DNA of 64,000 bases from Protula sp. h YS-2021 (lineage: Eukaryota; Annelida; Polychaeta; Sabellida; Serpulidae). Positions 10,301 through 25,300 of the stretch are shown one piece after another. How positions within the stretch are numbered: position 1 is the first letter of the stretch; each line of letters opens with the position of its first letter. The DNA lies in contig OX457028.1 in NCBI GenBank assembly GCA_949752745.1, positions 21,560,352 through 21,624,351 of the forward strand, given 5' to 3'. Under the pieces are notes generated by a model, which ran no database searches, was not told the DNA's origin, and was given only the letters and a program-made list of their open reading frames with translations. The position numbers and the translations under genes were made by a program.

Positions 10301-13300
10301 TTGGGGCTTGAACATGCTGAATAGGTGGTGTTGCATGTTGCCCCGTCCCCGGTGGTGTGACGTGCTTCCATCCGCTCGGGCCTCCTTTTGGAGTCCATCC
10401 GGGTTCTACTAGGCCTGCTGGTGGTTTCGATGTTGCTGTGGAAGGGTGCGGTTTCTGCCACACGGGACCCGCGCCTACTGATACTGGCTTGCGATGTGGC
10501 TGAGTAGCTGTAAAGCATAAGGGAAAACGATGCTCTTTTAACTTAGGCGACATCTGAGAGGAAAAAAGTCCAAAGATATCGCCTGCGTATACACCTTTTA
10601 CACCAGTTAAATAAGGACAAGAGATTGTCTGGGGAGGGGGGGGGGGGGTAAGGGGGTCATCAAATATAGCAAAACTTCATTTGAATATGGCGGTCGTTGT
10701 ATACAAAGTGAAAAAACATATTTCACTTGATGTGTCTTGAATATCCGTCAGCTTTTTTTGTGGAAATACATTTCATTATTGTTGAACGGCAAATGTAAAA
10801 TCGATATAAAAGTCAACTTACGGATTCCACACCAAAGATAATTTATAATCTACGGTGTAATAGTATTTTTTCGGAAAATTCATAATGCTAAAGTTGATAT
10901 GACTTAAAATATATGTTACATAAAGTATGGTTTTTATTTACACATGGCATATTGGTAAAATATAATACATTTTGATTGAAATACTTCGCTGCATAATAAA
11001 AATAAGCTAAAAGTAACATATCACTTAATTACATTTAACAAATAACAAATAAAAATTAGAGTAATTACAATTTTTGAATTTATTGATATACCATATACAA
11101 AAGTCATAACTTATTACTTATTATAATTTCTAAAAGAAAAAAAAAACACTGATGAGCTTGTGTTTATTTTAATACCTTAAATTCTAAGCTATGTACATTC
11201 AGTAACTCATGCTTACTTGCGTGAACATATAAACAATTATAAAGAGACTAGGTTGTTACTAAAATATGCGACATCTCAACGAAGCCTAAGTCCTAGAACG
11301 GCAAGAAAGGGGGTGGATTCGTAAAAAAAAAGAGCATGCAATTTTGGAAGGTGTCATGCTTAAGGTGGCTCGCACCAATGTTCTCAATGTCGGCACTTCC
11401 GGTCTAAACAATATTTTGTACCATGCGGTTCACTGGAATCTAAATGTGTAACCCTTGTTACATTTATTATGCGCATAAAGTACGGATTGTTTGAAGCTTC
11501 TATTATGTTTTAAGCTTTGATATCACCTCTCCAGTTATTCTTCAAAGCTGTCACGTCATACGGGAGGTAGTCCATAATAATATAAAATGTTCGCCTCACC
11601 CTGATAGCGTTGGGTCCGGGTTATAAAGAAATATTTTATAACAGGCTAATACATGTGAAGCTGGTCTCTACTGGTTGCTTTTCACGCGGCGGAGACAATT
11701 GAAGTGTAGGATGTGAGTTAATTCCAGCTGGCGAAGTCTTCACTTAAAGGTCGGTGGTGGGGGGGGGGGGGGAGGTGGGGTGGGGGGGGGGGCTTGTTAT
11801 ACTGTACAAAATGAACTGGAATATTTATCTTGTTTCATACACGACCGGGAGGGGGGCAGTTAAGGTGGATGCTATTTTACCTGTATTTTTAAAAATGTGT
11901 GCCACATCAACTCTTTTATGAATATAAATTAGGGTTTACCCGAAAGTACCCTTTATAGGTGCCCTCAGTGAGTGCTCTTTTGAAGACCGTGTGAAAGGTT
12001 GGTGTTTCCATATTATTCAGAGAAACCCGCAGGGCATTATTTATACTGCTACGAACTAGGCCCCATGCCATTTGAGTTTGGCAAGTTGATAGAAGAAAAA
12101 TATTCTGTTTAAACGGCGCAAAGTTTCAAACTAGTGGATCTAAAATTCAAGTTAATAAAGATAATCATTTCGATGGAAATTTTATTTATGTGCATTCAGA
12201 TTTATCTTCACACTGATATTTTGGTGGTCGATAATACAAGACTTTTCTTAGTTTGACATATTTTGTAATTTTGACGCATTATAATAATAATAAGTCAGTA
12301 ATAATGAAGAAGAAGTCAGTAATAAATTTTACACCATTGCCATGGCAAAATTGTGTTTCAGATATTTTATTATTTATTTAATGGCGCAAAACAGAAAAGA
12401 GTGGCAATTGAAAAACATTACTGATTTAATGGGTGGCGTTGCGATAAACGTAAGTGCTATTAATTTAAAATTAACTAAACGGACATGCCAGTTCCAAGCG
12501 AAGTCGCAGGAAAGGTCCTTATAACCGCCAGGCGATAATTTTGAGGTTTGATTCAGGAAAAACCCAGCAAACATCCAGCGAAAAAAACGGCCTAAATGAC
12601 TCGCATAACGACGTTGCAACGTCCACCTTATTTGTCTTTCTCTCTGCACATCTGCTGGGAAAGGTAATGGGGGTGTAGGGACCGGAGGGGATGGTTGATT
12701 GAAGAGCTGGGGATAGCAAACGAAGCTCGCGGAATTACTCACGTTCACGCTTGGGCTTTGCTTTTGGGAGAGTGTGAACTTTGAAATCAAGGGCATTGTA
12801 ATGTTTCTTGAGATCTTTAACGTTTAGTCGCTCTCTTTCAGGGGATTCTGCGGGTTGTAGCAAAGCATAAAAAAGAAGAAAGTTATTTTTTCGAGGAGTC
12901 AGTTTTCTTGGTGATATCTACATACAACTAACAATTTATGTTTGCTTTTCTTATAACAATCATTTGTCTTATATGGTACTCAAGGATGTTAATTGCAATT
13001 AACAACTTGTACGGAATTTGAAACTGAATGTGGTAGCTTGATGATAAGTGATAAGACCATGATACATTATTCATTATGTATTAATGGAATTCTGTAGCAG
13101 TATGCCAAAGGTTAGCACATAATTATAAATTCCGACCAGACTATTTACAAGTACAAATATTATTCAACTAAATTTAAGTAATGAAAATCATCCGCCTTCA
13201 GTATTCAAGAAAGGCATAACGAGAGAAGTGTTTGAGCAGGGAACGGCAGTGCTTGTTTTCCTTCGTGCAAAGAGACATCCTCGGTGATGGTTCCCGATTT

Positions 13301-16300
13301 TGACCGTAAAGTGGCTCACTAAACTGTCAACGTGCGTTGACTCCCTAAACCGCAGACGTATGACGATCTACCGGAACAGTCGACCTAAGACGAATCTTAA
13401 ACTGCTGACGTAAGACGATTGCTTTATCTATCAACGTAAGACGACCCCCAAACTGTCGACGAAAGGCAACTCCCTAGACTGTTGACACAAGACGCCCCCT
13501 ATACTGTAGACATCAGTGTCGCACACCTACCTCTGGCCTTGTCGCCAAATGCTTTCTTTAGATCGCCGACAGCTCTGTATTCATAGTCTGGGTCACCATC
13601 CTCGGCGTTCCACAGGGTGCTGCTCAGGGACCTTTGCAAGCGATCGAGCATTCTTTCCGGAGGGCCCTTGTGCTGGTATCCAAGCCCATGATGGGAGACC
13701 TGGGCGCAAAATAAAACCCTATTTAAACCCACACCGCACACACAAAACAGATTGAAACGTCAAAGGTCAAGCAAAGCCGCTGAAATGGGTAGGAATTTTT
13801 GAAAATACAACAGGGATTTGAAGCTTCATTCGGGGTTTTCGAGTTTTTGGTAGGTGCAATTAGAAAATAAACATTCATGAATATTTACACGAGTCACATG
13901 TTTTAGACATAAATAACTCTACACGTAGACTCTAAGACATCAAGAATAAAACACAGGAAAAAATTTTAGATTTAGAAAAGCGGCCCTGTGATCGTGTAAA
14001 TAGCGAGAGAAGACATCGCGGTATTTACAGGCTGTGGAGAAGAAAAACCAGGCCGTTATTCTGTAAATCCGCCGGTTATCGTGAAATTTCGAATCAAGAT
14101 CAGAACTGTGTTGAGACTCGAGGTGCATTCACAATGAAGGAGATTTCTATAAAGGTAAGATCTCTTCGATCTTTCAGAATAGTTCGAAGCGGGTATTTTT
14201 AGATGAATACTGAAGCACTGTTCTGTTTTTAATGCATCGATAATAAATATCGATGACTTGCCAATGCCAAAACGATCTCACGACGAGGTTGTTGTGAACA
14301 AGTTTATTTTCGTAAATGCCAGTTAAAAACAGAAGAAAGTTACACCTTCAGTTTTTTTATACTACCAAGGGAGTTCGAGTACACCCCAAAACTGTGAGGA
14401 ATGCAAACATGTGATGAGTTCATTATATCAGTATCTGGTCCATATATTAATATCCAGTCTCGGGAAAAAGCTATACACTGCAAGTAGGAATGCACCTCGG
14501 TTTCCATACTTCTGGTTAAAAAAAAAAACAAAACTAATAAGAACACACACTCGTATTAACACCGATAAACAGTGGGGAGAACATTCAAGACATTTCCCTG
14601 GGGGGAAAACAGCAAAATATCCACATTCATTTCCGTTGATACGACACAAACCTTGTGCGACAGTCGCGTCGGAAAGAGCTTGGTGCACACGACTCAGCAT
14701 GGCGCTCTAGTTTAATAACATAGTTTTATATTTTAATTAGGAGCCTTAAAACATTTAAACATAGGTCTTGTGAACTGTATTTAACTGACCAATTTAAGGT
14801 AGGCTGGATTGGACCCGATGGTTCTACGGTTACTGCCACGGCGATATTAGTCATTGTTTAAAAAATATGTATTTTAGTTTCTGACAGATGTTTGAGTAGA
14901 CCGTTGTTGTTCAACAACCAACCTCTTCGGCTGTTCAGTCTGTCGTATATGACCCCTTGTTACTCCGCAGACCCACTGGGGATTCCCCGAAAATAGTACT
15001 CATAAAAGAGAGGACCTACTTTTTAAAATATGTCGAACAACGAACCTCTACGGCGGTTTGGTCTCTTGTGTATAATACCTGTTTACTCCGCAGACCCACT
15101 GGCGATTCCGCAAAAATAATACTTATAAAAGAGTGGAATTACTGTTTAAAATATCCATCCGCTCTGTGTTTTTTTTTAATACATAACAGATAGATCTCTT
15201 CAGAGGTCAGATGTATTATAACAATGTGAGTGAACTGTACAGTAAGAAAAATGAATAAACAGGGGTACAGATGAAAAACCATGATGAGGTGTTTGCGTAT
15301 GCGTGGGGGGGGGGGGAGGGTGGAGGTGGGGGGGGGGCGGGGGCGGGGGGGAGGGGGGCTGACTCAGTATTGTATGTAACATCCACACTGCAAAATCGAC
15401 TGTTACATGACTCGGGTAAATGCTGGAATCTGACTGGTCAATTTCCAAGTCAGAATTTTTCAATGTTGACCAGAACGCAAAAATCACTGGATATCACAAC
15501 TATTTGTGATCAAAAGGCCAATTAAATATGTAACAAAACAAGTACTGGCATATTGCGAGTCAGCATAAAGAGATTACTGACCATACGAAAATGTTGACCG
15601 AAAGATAAAGAAGTATTGTATACAAAAACGAGTCCACATCAGAATCGTGCAATAAAATAATCTGTGCAGTGGTTAAAAGCGGTCACATCGCCGACGTGTT
15701 CCCGAATGTGACTGCATTAATTGGTCTTATTGACTGAATGGTCTTATTTCCCGATTTGTCTCACTTGTGAGCGATCTTGTTTCACAATTCATATGTGTGT
15801 ATTTAAAAAAAGTGATTTAAATGACCGTTGTTAAATGACTAGTTGTTGTCCAAACTGCACCTAAAAATCAGACAGAAAAAAAGTATTTTCCTGAAACGAT
15901 ACTTTAAAAACAGTTAGTACTGAAAACATACCTGGTTTTGTTGTTGGTGTCTGTTTGAATGGCCATAGTCCATGCCAAATTCAGGAAGGCGTCCGGGCTT
16001 TTGGGGAGAAGCAGGGGCGTGGTGTGTTTCGGATGGGCGGGAGCGGTATGGCTAAACAGGAATAAAACCATAATTAATCAAAGGTTAGGTATGGTTACGT
16101 TAAGAATAACAGAAAACTCTTTTGCAGGTGGAAGTTGGAAATAATATAAGGCTGGCTTTGGAGATACTTTGGAGATAGAGTGCTTTGCTTTGAAGTTGAA
16201 CCGCTGATGCAAGACGAAAGATATCACACGCGAGAAGCTCATTTTCAAATTTAGACCAGGAAGAAAAAGCCCTGTTTCTCATGCTCGTATTTATTTTAAA

Positions 16301-19300
16301 ATTTAACTCGGTCGACCTTCAATCTTTAATTTTACCTTGAATCTTTGATTTTATTTTTTTTTCTTGATTTTTTTACTCGAAATTTTTTTTTGACCCGAGC
16401 GGGTCACTTTTCTATTTGCTGTTTTAGTGATCCAGCCAGGGCGTTAGAAACAAAATTATTTTTCTCGTCTTATGTTTGAGAAATTGACTGGTGACCATCC
16501 AAAAAATCAATTTTCTTTTGTAATATATTTTTGTTCACTTCAAAGGGTCATGAAAGAAACTAGAAATTTGACAGTAAGGGTAGTTACTTTCCATCCAGTG
16601 GGATTAAGAAATCAGTTTTAATTTCTATTTTCAATTTAAATTTAATTTAAAAAAAAAAATTTATGGAAGACTGTTATAACAAGCATTTCGTAAATTTCAT
16701 AAAAATAAAACAAACTTTACTGTTGTTTGTGAAATCGAAATTTCGTTAAAAAAAATAAATAAAACAACAAAGCTTGACACATTAAGCATGTAATCGTGTA
16801 TCATCTAAACTGCATTTAGCAGGAGGTGTTTTAGTTACAAGGCCAAATCACAAATGTATGATCTGGGAGCCATAACATGATAAGCTCCATTTTGTCATAT
16901 ATGATCACATGGTTACTGGCTGATAATCCCGTTACTTTTTATTTATTATTTGGCATCTGACGCCCATATGATGACCATATGGTGACCATAGTGTTAACAT
17001 TATAACCATTGCATTATGAATATGTCAACCCTATGAATTTCACAGCTTTTTTGCGCATAGTTTAATTTTAAAGGTAAGCATTACGTTCCTTCTTACATAG
17101 TAAGTATTGCAAGAAACCGCAGAAAATGTGAATGAGGATTTAGCCACCCTTAGTTAGAGGGTCCGAGTGGAAATTTTTATTGTTCGGCGGATGGGTGTAG
17201 GATTGTTAGACGGTGTTTTTGGTAGAAAGATATTTTCGCAAAAGATTTCTTTCTTTTTTTTTTTTTGGTCAAAAATGAATAACAAAGCAGAGGGATGATA
17301 GACAGAGCGTATAAATCTTGCGGGTGAAGGAGGTAAGAACTCCAAAGTACCAAAACAACTGCAAACACAGACAGTCGGTTCTTGTGATAACTGTGGTATG
17401 CGGTGAGCTTAAGTCTGGACTCCGTTCCATGAGTAAACATTTCACGTTTGCTGGTGGTGGCGTGTTGTACAGTGGCAAGGGGATTGGGGGGAGGGGGGAG
17501 AAGACGGGAGTGTGATATTTCCACATAACAAGACTATGTTAATTGTTGCCGCGTGTGCGAGGCTGAGGGATGAATATTGCAGGCATCTGAAGTGAATATA
17601 CATCATGCAATTTCTGTACGTTGGTATAAAGGCAAAACGCACACAGACAGAATGCCCACTGACAGAACGACTGCCTGGGGACAAGGGTGTCGACTTGTTT
17701 ATTCAAGTTTTTTTCTTTTATTTTGCTACACCAAACAAAATAAAAATAAGAAGAATGGCTACATTGCTGTCCCGAACAAAAAAAATCCAAAATTCACAAA
17801 TTTGAGCAAATCAAAATGGTGAATCTATCTTCAGATAATGAAACAGTTTTTGTACGGTTCGGGAACATTTGAAAACTACCCATTCAGAGAAAAGTTCGGG
17901 TATACGAAACCACTCTCATTGATGAGATAGGCATATTTTCTACCAGAAAAGAATACAAGTCTTTTCAGTTATAAATCCATATAATTAATACTGACGATCG
18001 GCTGAAATATAAGCATTCCGTCCCTGACCCTGGATATTTCATTTATAGGCACACTTTCGTCGGGGTTCTGTGCGAGGACGTCCCCAACTGTCCCTGAACG
18101 TTCTCTCCCCGCGCACTCTCTTCCGGTTATCCCAACGTCATTATCATACGAGAAATAGTATTGTTTAACAAGAGTATAATGAATTAGATTATATTCCGTG
18201 ATTACAAAGAATAAAATGTTAATAGTGAATAGTTTTTGCTTTGAAGCGTTTCGGATATATATAAGATGCATGCTTCCTTTTTTTAAGTTAATGTTGATGC
18301 CCTTACCTGAGGGGGAGGGGCAGCAGTAACAGTAGGCTTCTTGGCAGAAACACACCTGTAAACATAAAAAATCTCCCATGTTTAAAAATATCGATATATT
18401 ACTTATTGCGAAAATCTACTACTACTCTAAGAGTTAAAGAAACAACACCAGGAAGGCAGAAGTATTCACTCCATGTTGTGGGACACAAGGCTTTTGTTTA
18501 TTCCCTCATCTCCAGTTTCCACTGGAGGACAACCCATTTTCTTAAATTAACACGAATATAAACTATGCCTCTTTATTATTATTTTTTATGTTTAATTCTT
18601 AAATTCAACGGTATGATGCGATAAGTTGCTTTATCACATGGCGTGATGCGGTGTGATATCTTATAATGCGGTTTGACTTGGCATGACGTCTTTGGAGGCG
18701 TTTTTTTAAACCATCTTTGCTCGAAACTGTTTTAAAATAACACAACAATGTGTGAACCTTGTGATTCCAAGCTTCCGAGTTCGAATCCGGCCCGAAGTGG
18801 TAAACAGGGGACTGATTTTCGTTCTGATTTAATCAGTCAGACACATGCATTAGGTTACATTACCGTTCATGGAATTTAAAATTGACGCGCACTGAGTTTT
18901 TCTTCATGAAAAATCTGAAAGACTGGAAAAAAGCATTTTAACACCTTGCTCCTGTAGTTACAACCCAGCCTGCTTAAGGAAAGTCTGGAACAACGCACCT
19001 ACGTCGCTCTAACCTGTCCGCTCTGCCTTAGTAGTAATTAGCAATATGATAAACACATTACAATATTTATCACAGAAAACATATCAGTTTTTAAAGGTTT
19101 TATTTGTATGTTTGATCAAAAACAAAAAATGGGGGGGGGGAGGGGGGGGGTATTAAATTATAGAAAAATACAGCGTTTTTTTATGTCTAAAGCTTTATCC
19201 TGACATATTGCATATAAATAGATCCGTTAAATGTGTATTAAGTTTGCTATATCCAGAATGGCACGATACCAGGGTTACAGCATATATAAATCAAAGTATC

Positions 19301-22300
19301 CTTTGAATGTTTATCAAAACAATCACAAGATAATATATTCACTCATTTATACTAATTCCTCCGAAAATACCACTTCTCTAAAACTTAGTAATTTACTCAG
19401 CATATAGAACAAATATACCTGTTTATTTGTATATTTTACATTGAATTAAACTTTGAATAAAAGACAAGTGATTACCCCTAATTATTCCGTTTTAACTGTG
19501 TGTGACTGTATAGTGAGTGTTTGTAGAAATTACATAATAAATTATAACGTCCCACTGCGCAGGCGCCAGTCTGTTTTTTCTGTTGGTGTGATCCGACGAT
19601 ATATTTACTTGTAAAGCTATTGCTTGTGTGATACTAAACATCAGTAGCTGGAAAGGTATGTATCTTCTACGCAAAATCCTTGCCCAAAAAACCTCACAAA
19701 CAGCCGCGAAGATAAAGGTTGCAGTTTAGAAGACGCTGCCAGCCTTAACTGCGAAGTGTTACCATAGACAAAAACAAAAAGGAATATGTGCGATAGTCTA
19801 GCGTTTTCCATCACAAAACCACCATAGTTTCCTGATGCACTTCTGCGCTATCACTACACCAGTGGCCAATGCTCTGTGACCTAATTAATCGTGTCAGAAA
19901 AATCCACTTGTTTTACCTATGTTTTTTCATAAATCTGATTGTGGTTAAAATAAACAGATCGGCAGATAACATAAAATTACTAGGATCTTAGACACAGTTT
20001 ATTTGTTCCACCATCAGAATTGTGTCTTTCTTAAACAATAAAATTCCAGAGCCTAAACTTTGTAAATTTAATTTGCGACACCTCAAGTCTCTTGTGTTTA
20101 TTTTCTAAATTACCATCACACCAGATTGTAAACCTTAAATGTCTGCCTATGCCTTGTTGATTGCTTCGGAGAATTCTTATGATGAATTGATCATCGCATA
20201 CCGGCAATCAAAGTAGATTATACAGTGCATTGCATAAGTCTGGAATATTTACGGGGAGGGGGATTTAGGTGGGCAGAAATTTTCGCACGTATTCTCCAGT
20301 CATTGTGGGTGAAGTTTCATGTTTCCCCTACAAGTTGAAACCATAAACAGAAATCGGTTGTGAAACAAATTTTTCGCACCTTCCTAAACGCGAGGGGGGT
20401 GGGGGTCAAAAAGAAATTTTGCAGATTGATCAATGAACATGTCTGGAGATTTTGTAGACAACAGCGCACGAACTGAGGCTCTTATTTATGCAAAAGGTGG
20501 ACACACGAAATACTGACGTTTCTACTGGTCTGTAGTGTTTCAGATAATAAAGATATTTGCAACACTTGCCTATACTTGTTTCTTTTTAGCTTTCAAAAAG
20601 CATTGTCGCTTAACCAAACAATTAGCATACCGATCATTTTGCAAGATTTTTTACCCCTCTAATGTTTAGGAAGGTGTGGAAAATATGTTTCACAACCGAA
20701 TTCATTGTTTATGGTTTCAACTTGTAAGGGAAACATGAAACTCCACCCACTACGACGAAAAAAATGTGCGAAAATTTCTACCCACCCAAATCCCCCTCCT
20801 CCAAAATATTCCAGATTTATGCAAGACACTGCAGATCAAAGGTATTTCTGGGTGAATACAATAGCAAGATTATAGATCCATTCATTCGCTGTTTCGAAAA
20901 CATAACTGAATTATTGGAGTGGAAAACTGTAACCCGGTTTTCGTAAGAGAGAGTCTGGGGAATACTATGAAGAATCAGAGTTCTTATTCTGTGTCCTCCA
21001 AGGCATGACATTAGAATTCAAACGGGCACAACAAGGTGGCCATAATTATGAATATAAATATGGCCGTTCTCAGAGCTGGTGAATAAATAAGAAGTCAACT
21101 GCTCTTGGATTTTTGTTTCTGTTAATGTGTTGCTGAGGTGTAATTTAATCATATTGTAGAAATCATTCGTGTGAACCACACCGACTTTTATATTTCATGT
21201 CGATGGCCGAACACTATTAAGACTATGCCAAACCAGTAAATAATATACGGATTTTTACTCCATAAATATAGATATTTTTAGACATATTTTTATTATGTAA
21301 ATCATTTTGCTCAATATGTTAATGTAATATATCTCAAATATTCTGTACCATAATGTTTTTTTGGGTGTGTCAACTACATAAGTACAACACCAGTTAATAT
21401 TAGTCACAACTTTTAAAACATTGTCACATAGCTGATGCCTTGGAATGATGCCGTTATAGAATGCACAGTTATCACCATCTTGCCGTTTGAACATCATGCC
21501 TTTGCATAAAGAGACTGGTAACTGAGGTTCTTATGGCAGTCCTTGTAAAGCTTCACTCCTGCAGTTTTTAATCCGATAAATGTTAATGATGTTTTCAAAA
21601 TAGCGAATCTGTAAGGCTGTCTATTACGTTCACCCAAAAAACCTTTGATTTAAAAACTAATTTGATCAGCTATTGTGCGTTAGTAAGTACATGATCAGAT
21701 TTCTTCCAAGCCGTCAATATTGGCAAGAATAGACATTTAAGGTTTGAACACTGGTATCATGTTTATTTAGAAAATTTTCACAAGAGACGATATGCAACAG
21801 GAAATAATGCGACTTTATTTTCAGATAACACATTGAAGATACAATAACGGTAGAATTATGCTTGTTCGATAGACAAAAATGCTGAATAAAAGATGTAAAA
21901 TGCGAAAACGTTTATCGATTAAACTAAATGTCTGACCAAGGAATGATAGAAAGCACAGAAAATTAAAGTGCTTAAACAGTGTTCCCAGTTACAAACTTGG
22001 AAAACTTTCAACTATAGTTCCGACACTTACAATGTGCCTTATATAATTTAGTAGATTATTAGAATACGCATACACTGGAGTATATGCAACAGCCACAGAA
22101 GATTAGCAAAGAGCTGCCGGCACTAATAACAACAGGTATCAGGTAATTAGATTGATTACTTTGAGCATGCACATGAACACATGATGTAAACAATGCAGTT
22201 GAGTGCCTTTGGGTAAATGAACGGTCATCTGGATGATTGAAGTTAACACCGAAGCAAGAAGTTTGAAGGACGCTCGGCCGTACATTACCTCAACATTTTA

Positions 22301-25300
22301 AATTTTTGTATCTTGTGTTTTCAACGCAAAACTCTTAGCTTGAGATTCCTCTGAGGTATATTGTTCTCAATGAAGAAGAAAACTACTGTTGATAAATTAA
22401 GCCTAGAAATTTGCTGCTACGTAATGGATAGCCAACTTGAAGCATACTGCTATCAAATCATATCTTTTATTGCAAAAGCTGCTGAATCTACAAGAAACTA
22501 ATGCTTTAATCTCTATTCAATCTGTAGATTCCATTTTAAAGGCCTCTTCCAAGAAGGCAAATCTACCTCTTACTATTGATAACTAGCTGTCGTTCAATAT
22601 GACCTGTTGTGAGTCACTAATATACCAATACCTTAAAAGGCAAATAGTCTAAACTGTATTGGATTTAAAAATGTACAATGTTGAAAACACTTATGGATGT
22701 TTTCTGAGGTGAAATTTGATAAATATACCGTAAATCAAGTTAGTGACGTCCAAAAAACAAATCATGTAATAAAAACTTCATCTACAGTTTTGAAAGCAAA
22801 GAAAAAACTTTGACGAAAAGTTAATAAAATTTATCTCGTAATTATGCAGCTGGAGGCATTGCTTTTTTGTAGAGGAACTCAAAGTAGTGGTGTGTTTTAA
22901 GATATAGACATGTGTATTGTCTCTCGTTCATGGACATTTTACTTTTATGACTGTAAACCTATTTCAACCAAATCGAAATTCAGTATTATCACATTGTAGA
23001 TTTCCAGAAGATGTGAAGATAACATGTGACTGAGACATCAAATGAAATGCCTAAAAGTGTGTATTTAAATACTTCAGTTCAGAACAACGGGGAAGTTAGC
23101 ACTTTTTTAGAAGAGTATCCCATTGGCTTGACCCAGTTTTGTGATACTAAGTATAAGCTACACAGATAAACAGAATATAAATATTCTGCAAGGGCACCTA
23201 ACTACAAAAAAACTGAAGTACTTCATCAACGTAGAGATCACGAAAAACAAACATTAAATATCGTAATTTCTTTCAAAATATCTATGAAACAAATATAAGT
23301 TGCAAACTTTACCAGTCCCTTGGTAGCTGATTATCTCCCCCGAGGAAGTAAAAATTTTCTTACTTTTGGTATTGAGTTAAGAATGTACACGATGTGTTCA
23401 TGAGATGATGGTGACCATACTGTCTCTATATACCATTAATTTTTTCTATCTTAGCTTTGACTTTAACGTTCAGTTCTGTAAGGGCTATTTCCCTAACGCG
23501 AGAAATTTACAGGATAGAAACCAGAATAGGTAATAAAAGAAACGTCATAAACCGTTAGTTTTTCACATATAGCTATAAAATATTGAATCTGTTACTGAAT
23601 GTCAGCCAGCTAACCTAGTACTTTGAGTTCAATCCAACCAGATGAAATCAGAATACTCGTACAGTAGTTGTTTTTTTTGTTAGCTGACTGGTGTGTGCAT
23701 AAGTAACGCCATTTAGTAAACAAGATCGCTGGGTACCATCATTGTGGGTGCAATCACTTGCTTTCTCCACTCACTACAACTCAAGAGCAGGGAGGATATA
23801 TCTACATGCAAGTCTGCAGAGCTCTTTTTCCCGTGGGCGTACAGACAATGCCTTGCTGAAGCTATATGCAACAGCAATAATACGTACAATAGGTAAACAC
23901 ATATAATAATTGTTTGAATAGTTACAATTTGTTGCATGTTAACAATTAATCGTTTTTGAGGGTGTAGGGGAGTCACATATGAGTTCTCGTTGCTGCTTCA
24001 GTGGCATTCATGATGTCTTTACCCTCACCCCTAAATGTTTAATCGTGTTTGTTTAAGCCTGCGACGAGTCATGTGTGAGCTGTGGCTGCTGCTTCTGTGT
24101 TCATTCATGCTACTGTCATATCCAAAAATATCTTATCATATTTGGAGGGTCTAAACGTGAGCTCTCGCTACTGCAGAATTGTACTTAAATCTCAACGGCA
24201 AAGAGAATAAGCAAAACTCATGTAAATGTGAAGTAAGGCTTCCAAGAGTACAGAACACAGTACGGCGTTCAATACGCCACAGGCCGACAGGGGACTGATC
24301 ACATAGGAGGCAAAGGCCCTTTCTGCTGTGTATGGCTATTGTAGGGCTTCAATGGCAAAATTTCGTTTTCGCTTAAAATGCAAACAAAAAATGTCGGATT
24401 TATTAGACATAACAAAGTTTGTTTCTGCTGGATTTGCTATTACCAGCCCTCATGGTTTAGACTGGTTAGCTTTTTACCCAATCTGGCGGAATACTATATG
24501 CTGTAATCTACAAGTATGGTTGCTTCCTTTTGTTAAACATCAATTGACTTTGACTAAGGTAATTTTTTTCCAAGTAAAAGCCTAATTATTCAACACGATG
24601 CACAATTTTGATTAAAAATGGAATGATTCAAACAAAACAAAATGCAAAAAATGTTCGTTCCGTAAAATTTTCAGAACATTTGAAAAGCGATGTTTTTCCT
24701 AAAATTTAGTTGACAGCTTAATAATATATGGCTCATAAATTATAACGTGCAGTGAAAATAAATATAGAAGCTGCTTCTGAGCTTGAGGGTCATGCATAGG
24801 TTTAATAGTATGTTGGCAACACTTCTCCTATGGTTAGTGTCAAAACGTTCGTATATATACCGCACAAACAAAATCTTCATCCATAAAATTGTCTTCGCTC
24901 TCATTTCTCACGGAAACTTTACTGAAATATATCATATATATATTTGCGGAAGGTGGGATGAATGTACGGTTCAGCAGATTACATATCTGCATTAACATGT
25001 AAAAATAAATAGAACCGTTGTTTCTGAGCCTATAGCACGAGGGGTGAAAGTCACGCATAGGACTGATAGGGTGTTGATAACACTGCTGCCAGGGTCAGAG
25101 TCAAAAGATTCGCATATATACTGTACAAAAACATATATCCATAAAATCTTCTTCGCTCTCATTTCTCAGGGAAGATATGCTGGAATGTATCATATATATT
25201 TGCGAAAGGCTTGATGAATGTACGCTTCAGCATATTACATATCTGCATTATTTTCATGCAGTTGAACTTTTCTATCCACATAATTTCCGAAGCAAGGTAG

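Noticed and set aside
9307..10412. Plus-strand open frames opposite exon 7 and the LINE
   Set aside because: Antisense shadows of the reverse-strand coding sequence.
12374..12742. Reverse-strand reading continuing from exon 6
   Set aside because: It begins past the GTGAGT donor and loses similarity; it is intron read-through.
18700..18800. tRNA or tRNA-derived SINE (GAGTTCGAATCC matches a B box at 18777-18788)
   Set aside because: No A box or cloverleaf upstream and no A-rich tail; one B box alone is weak.
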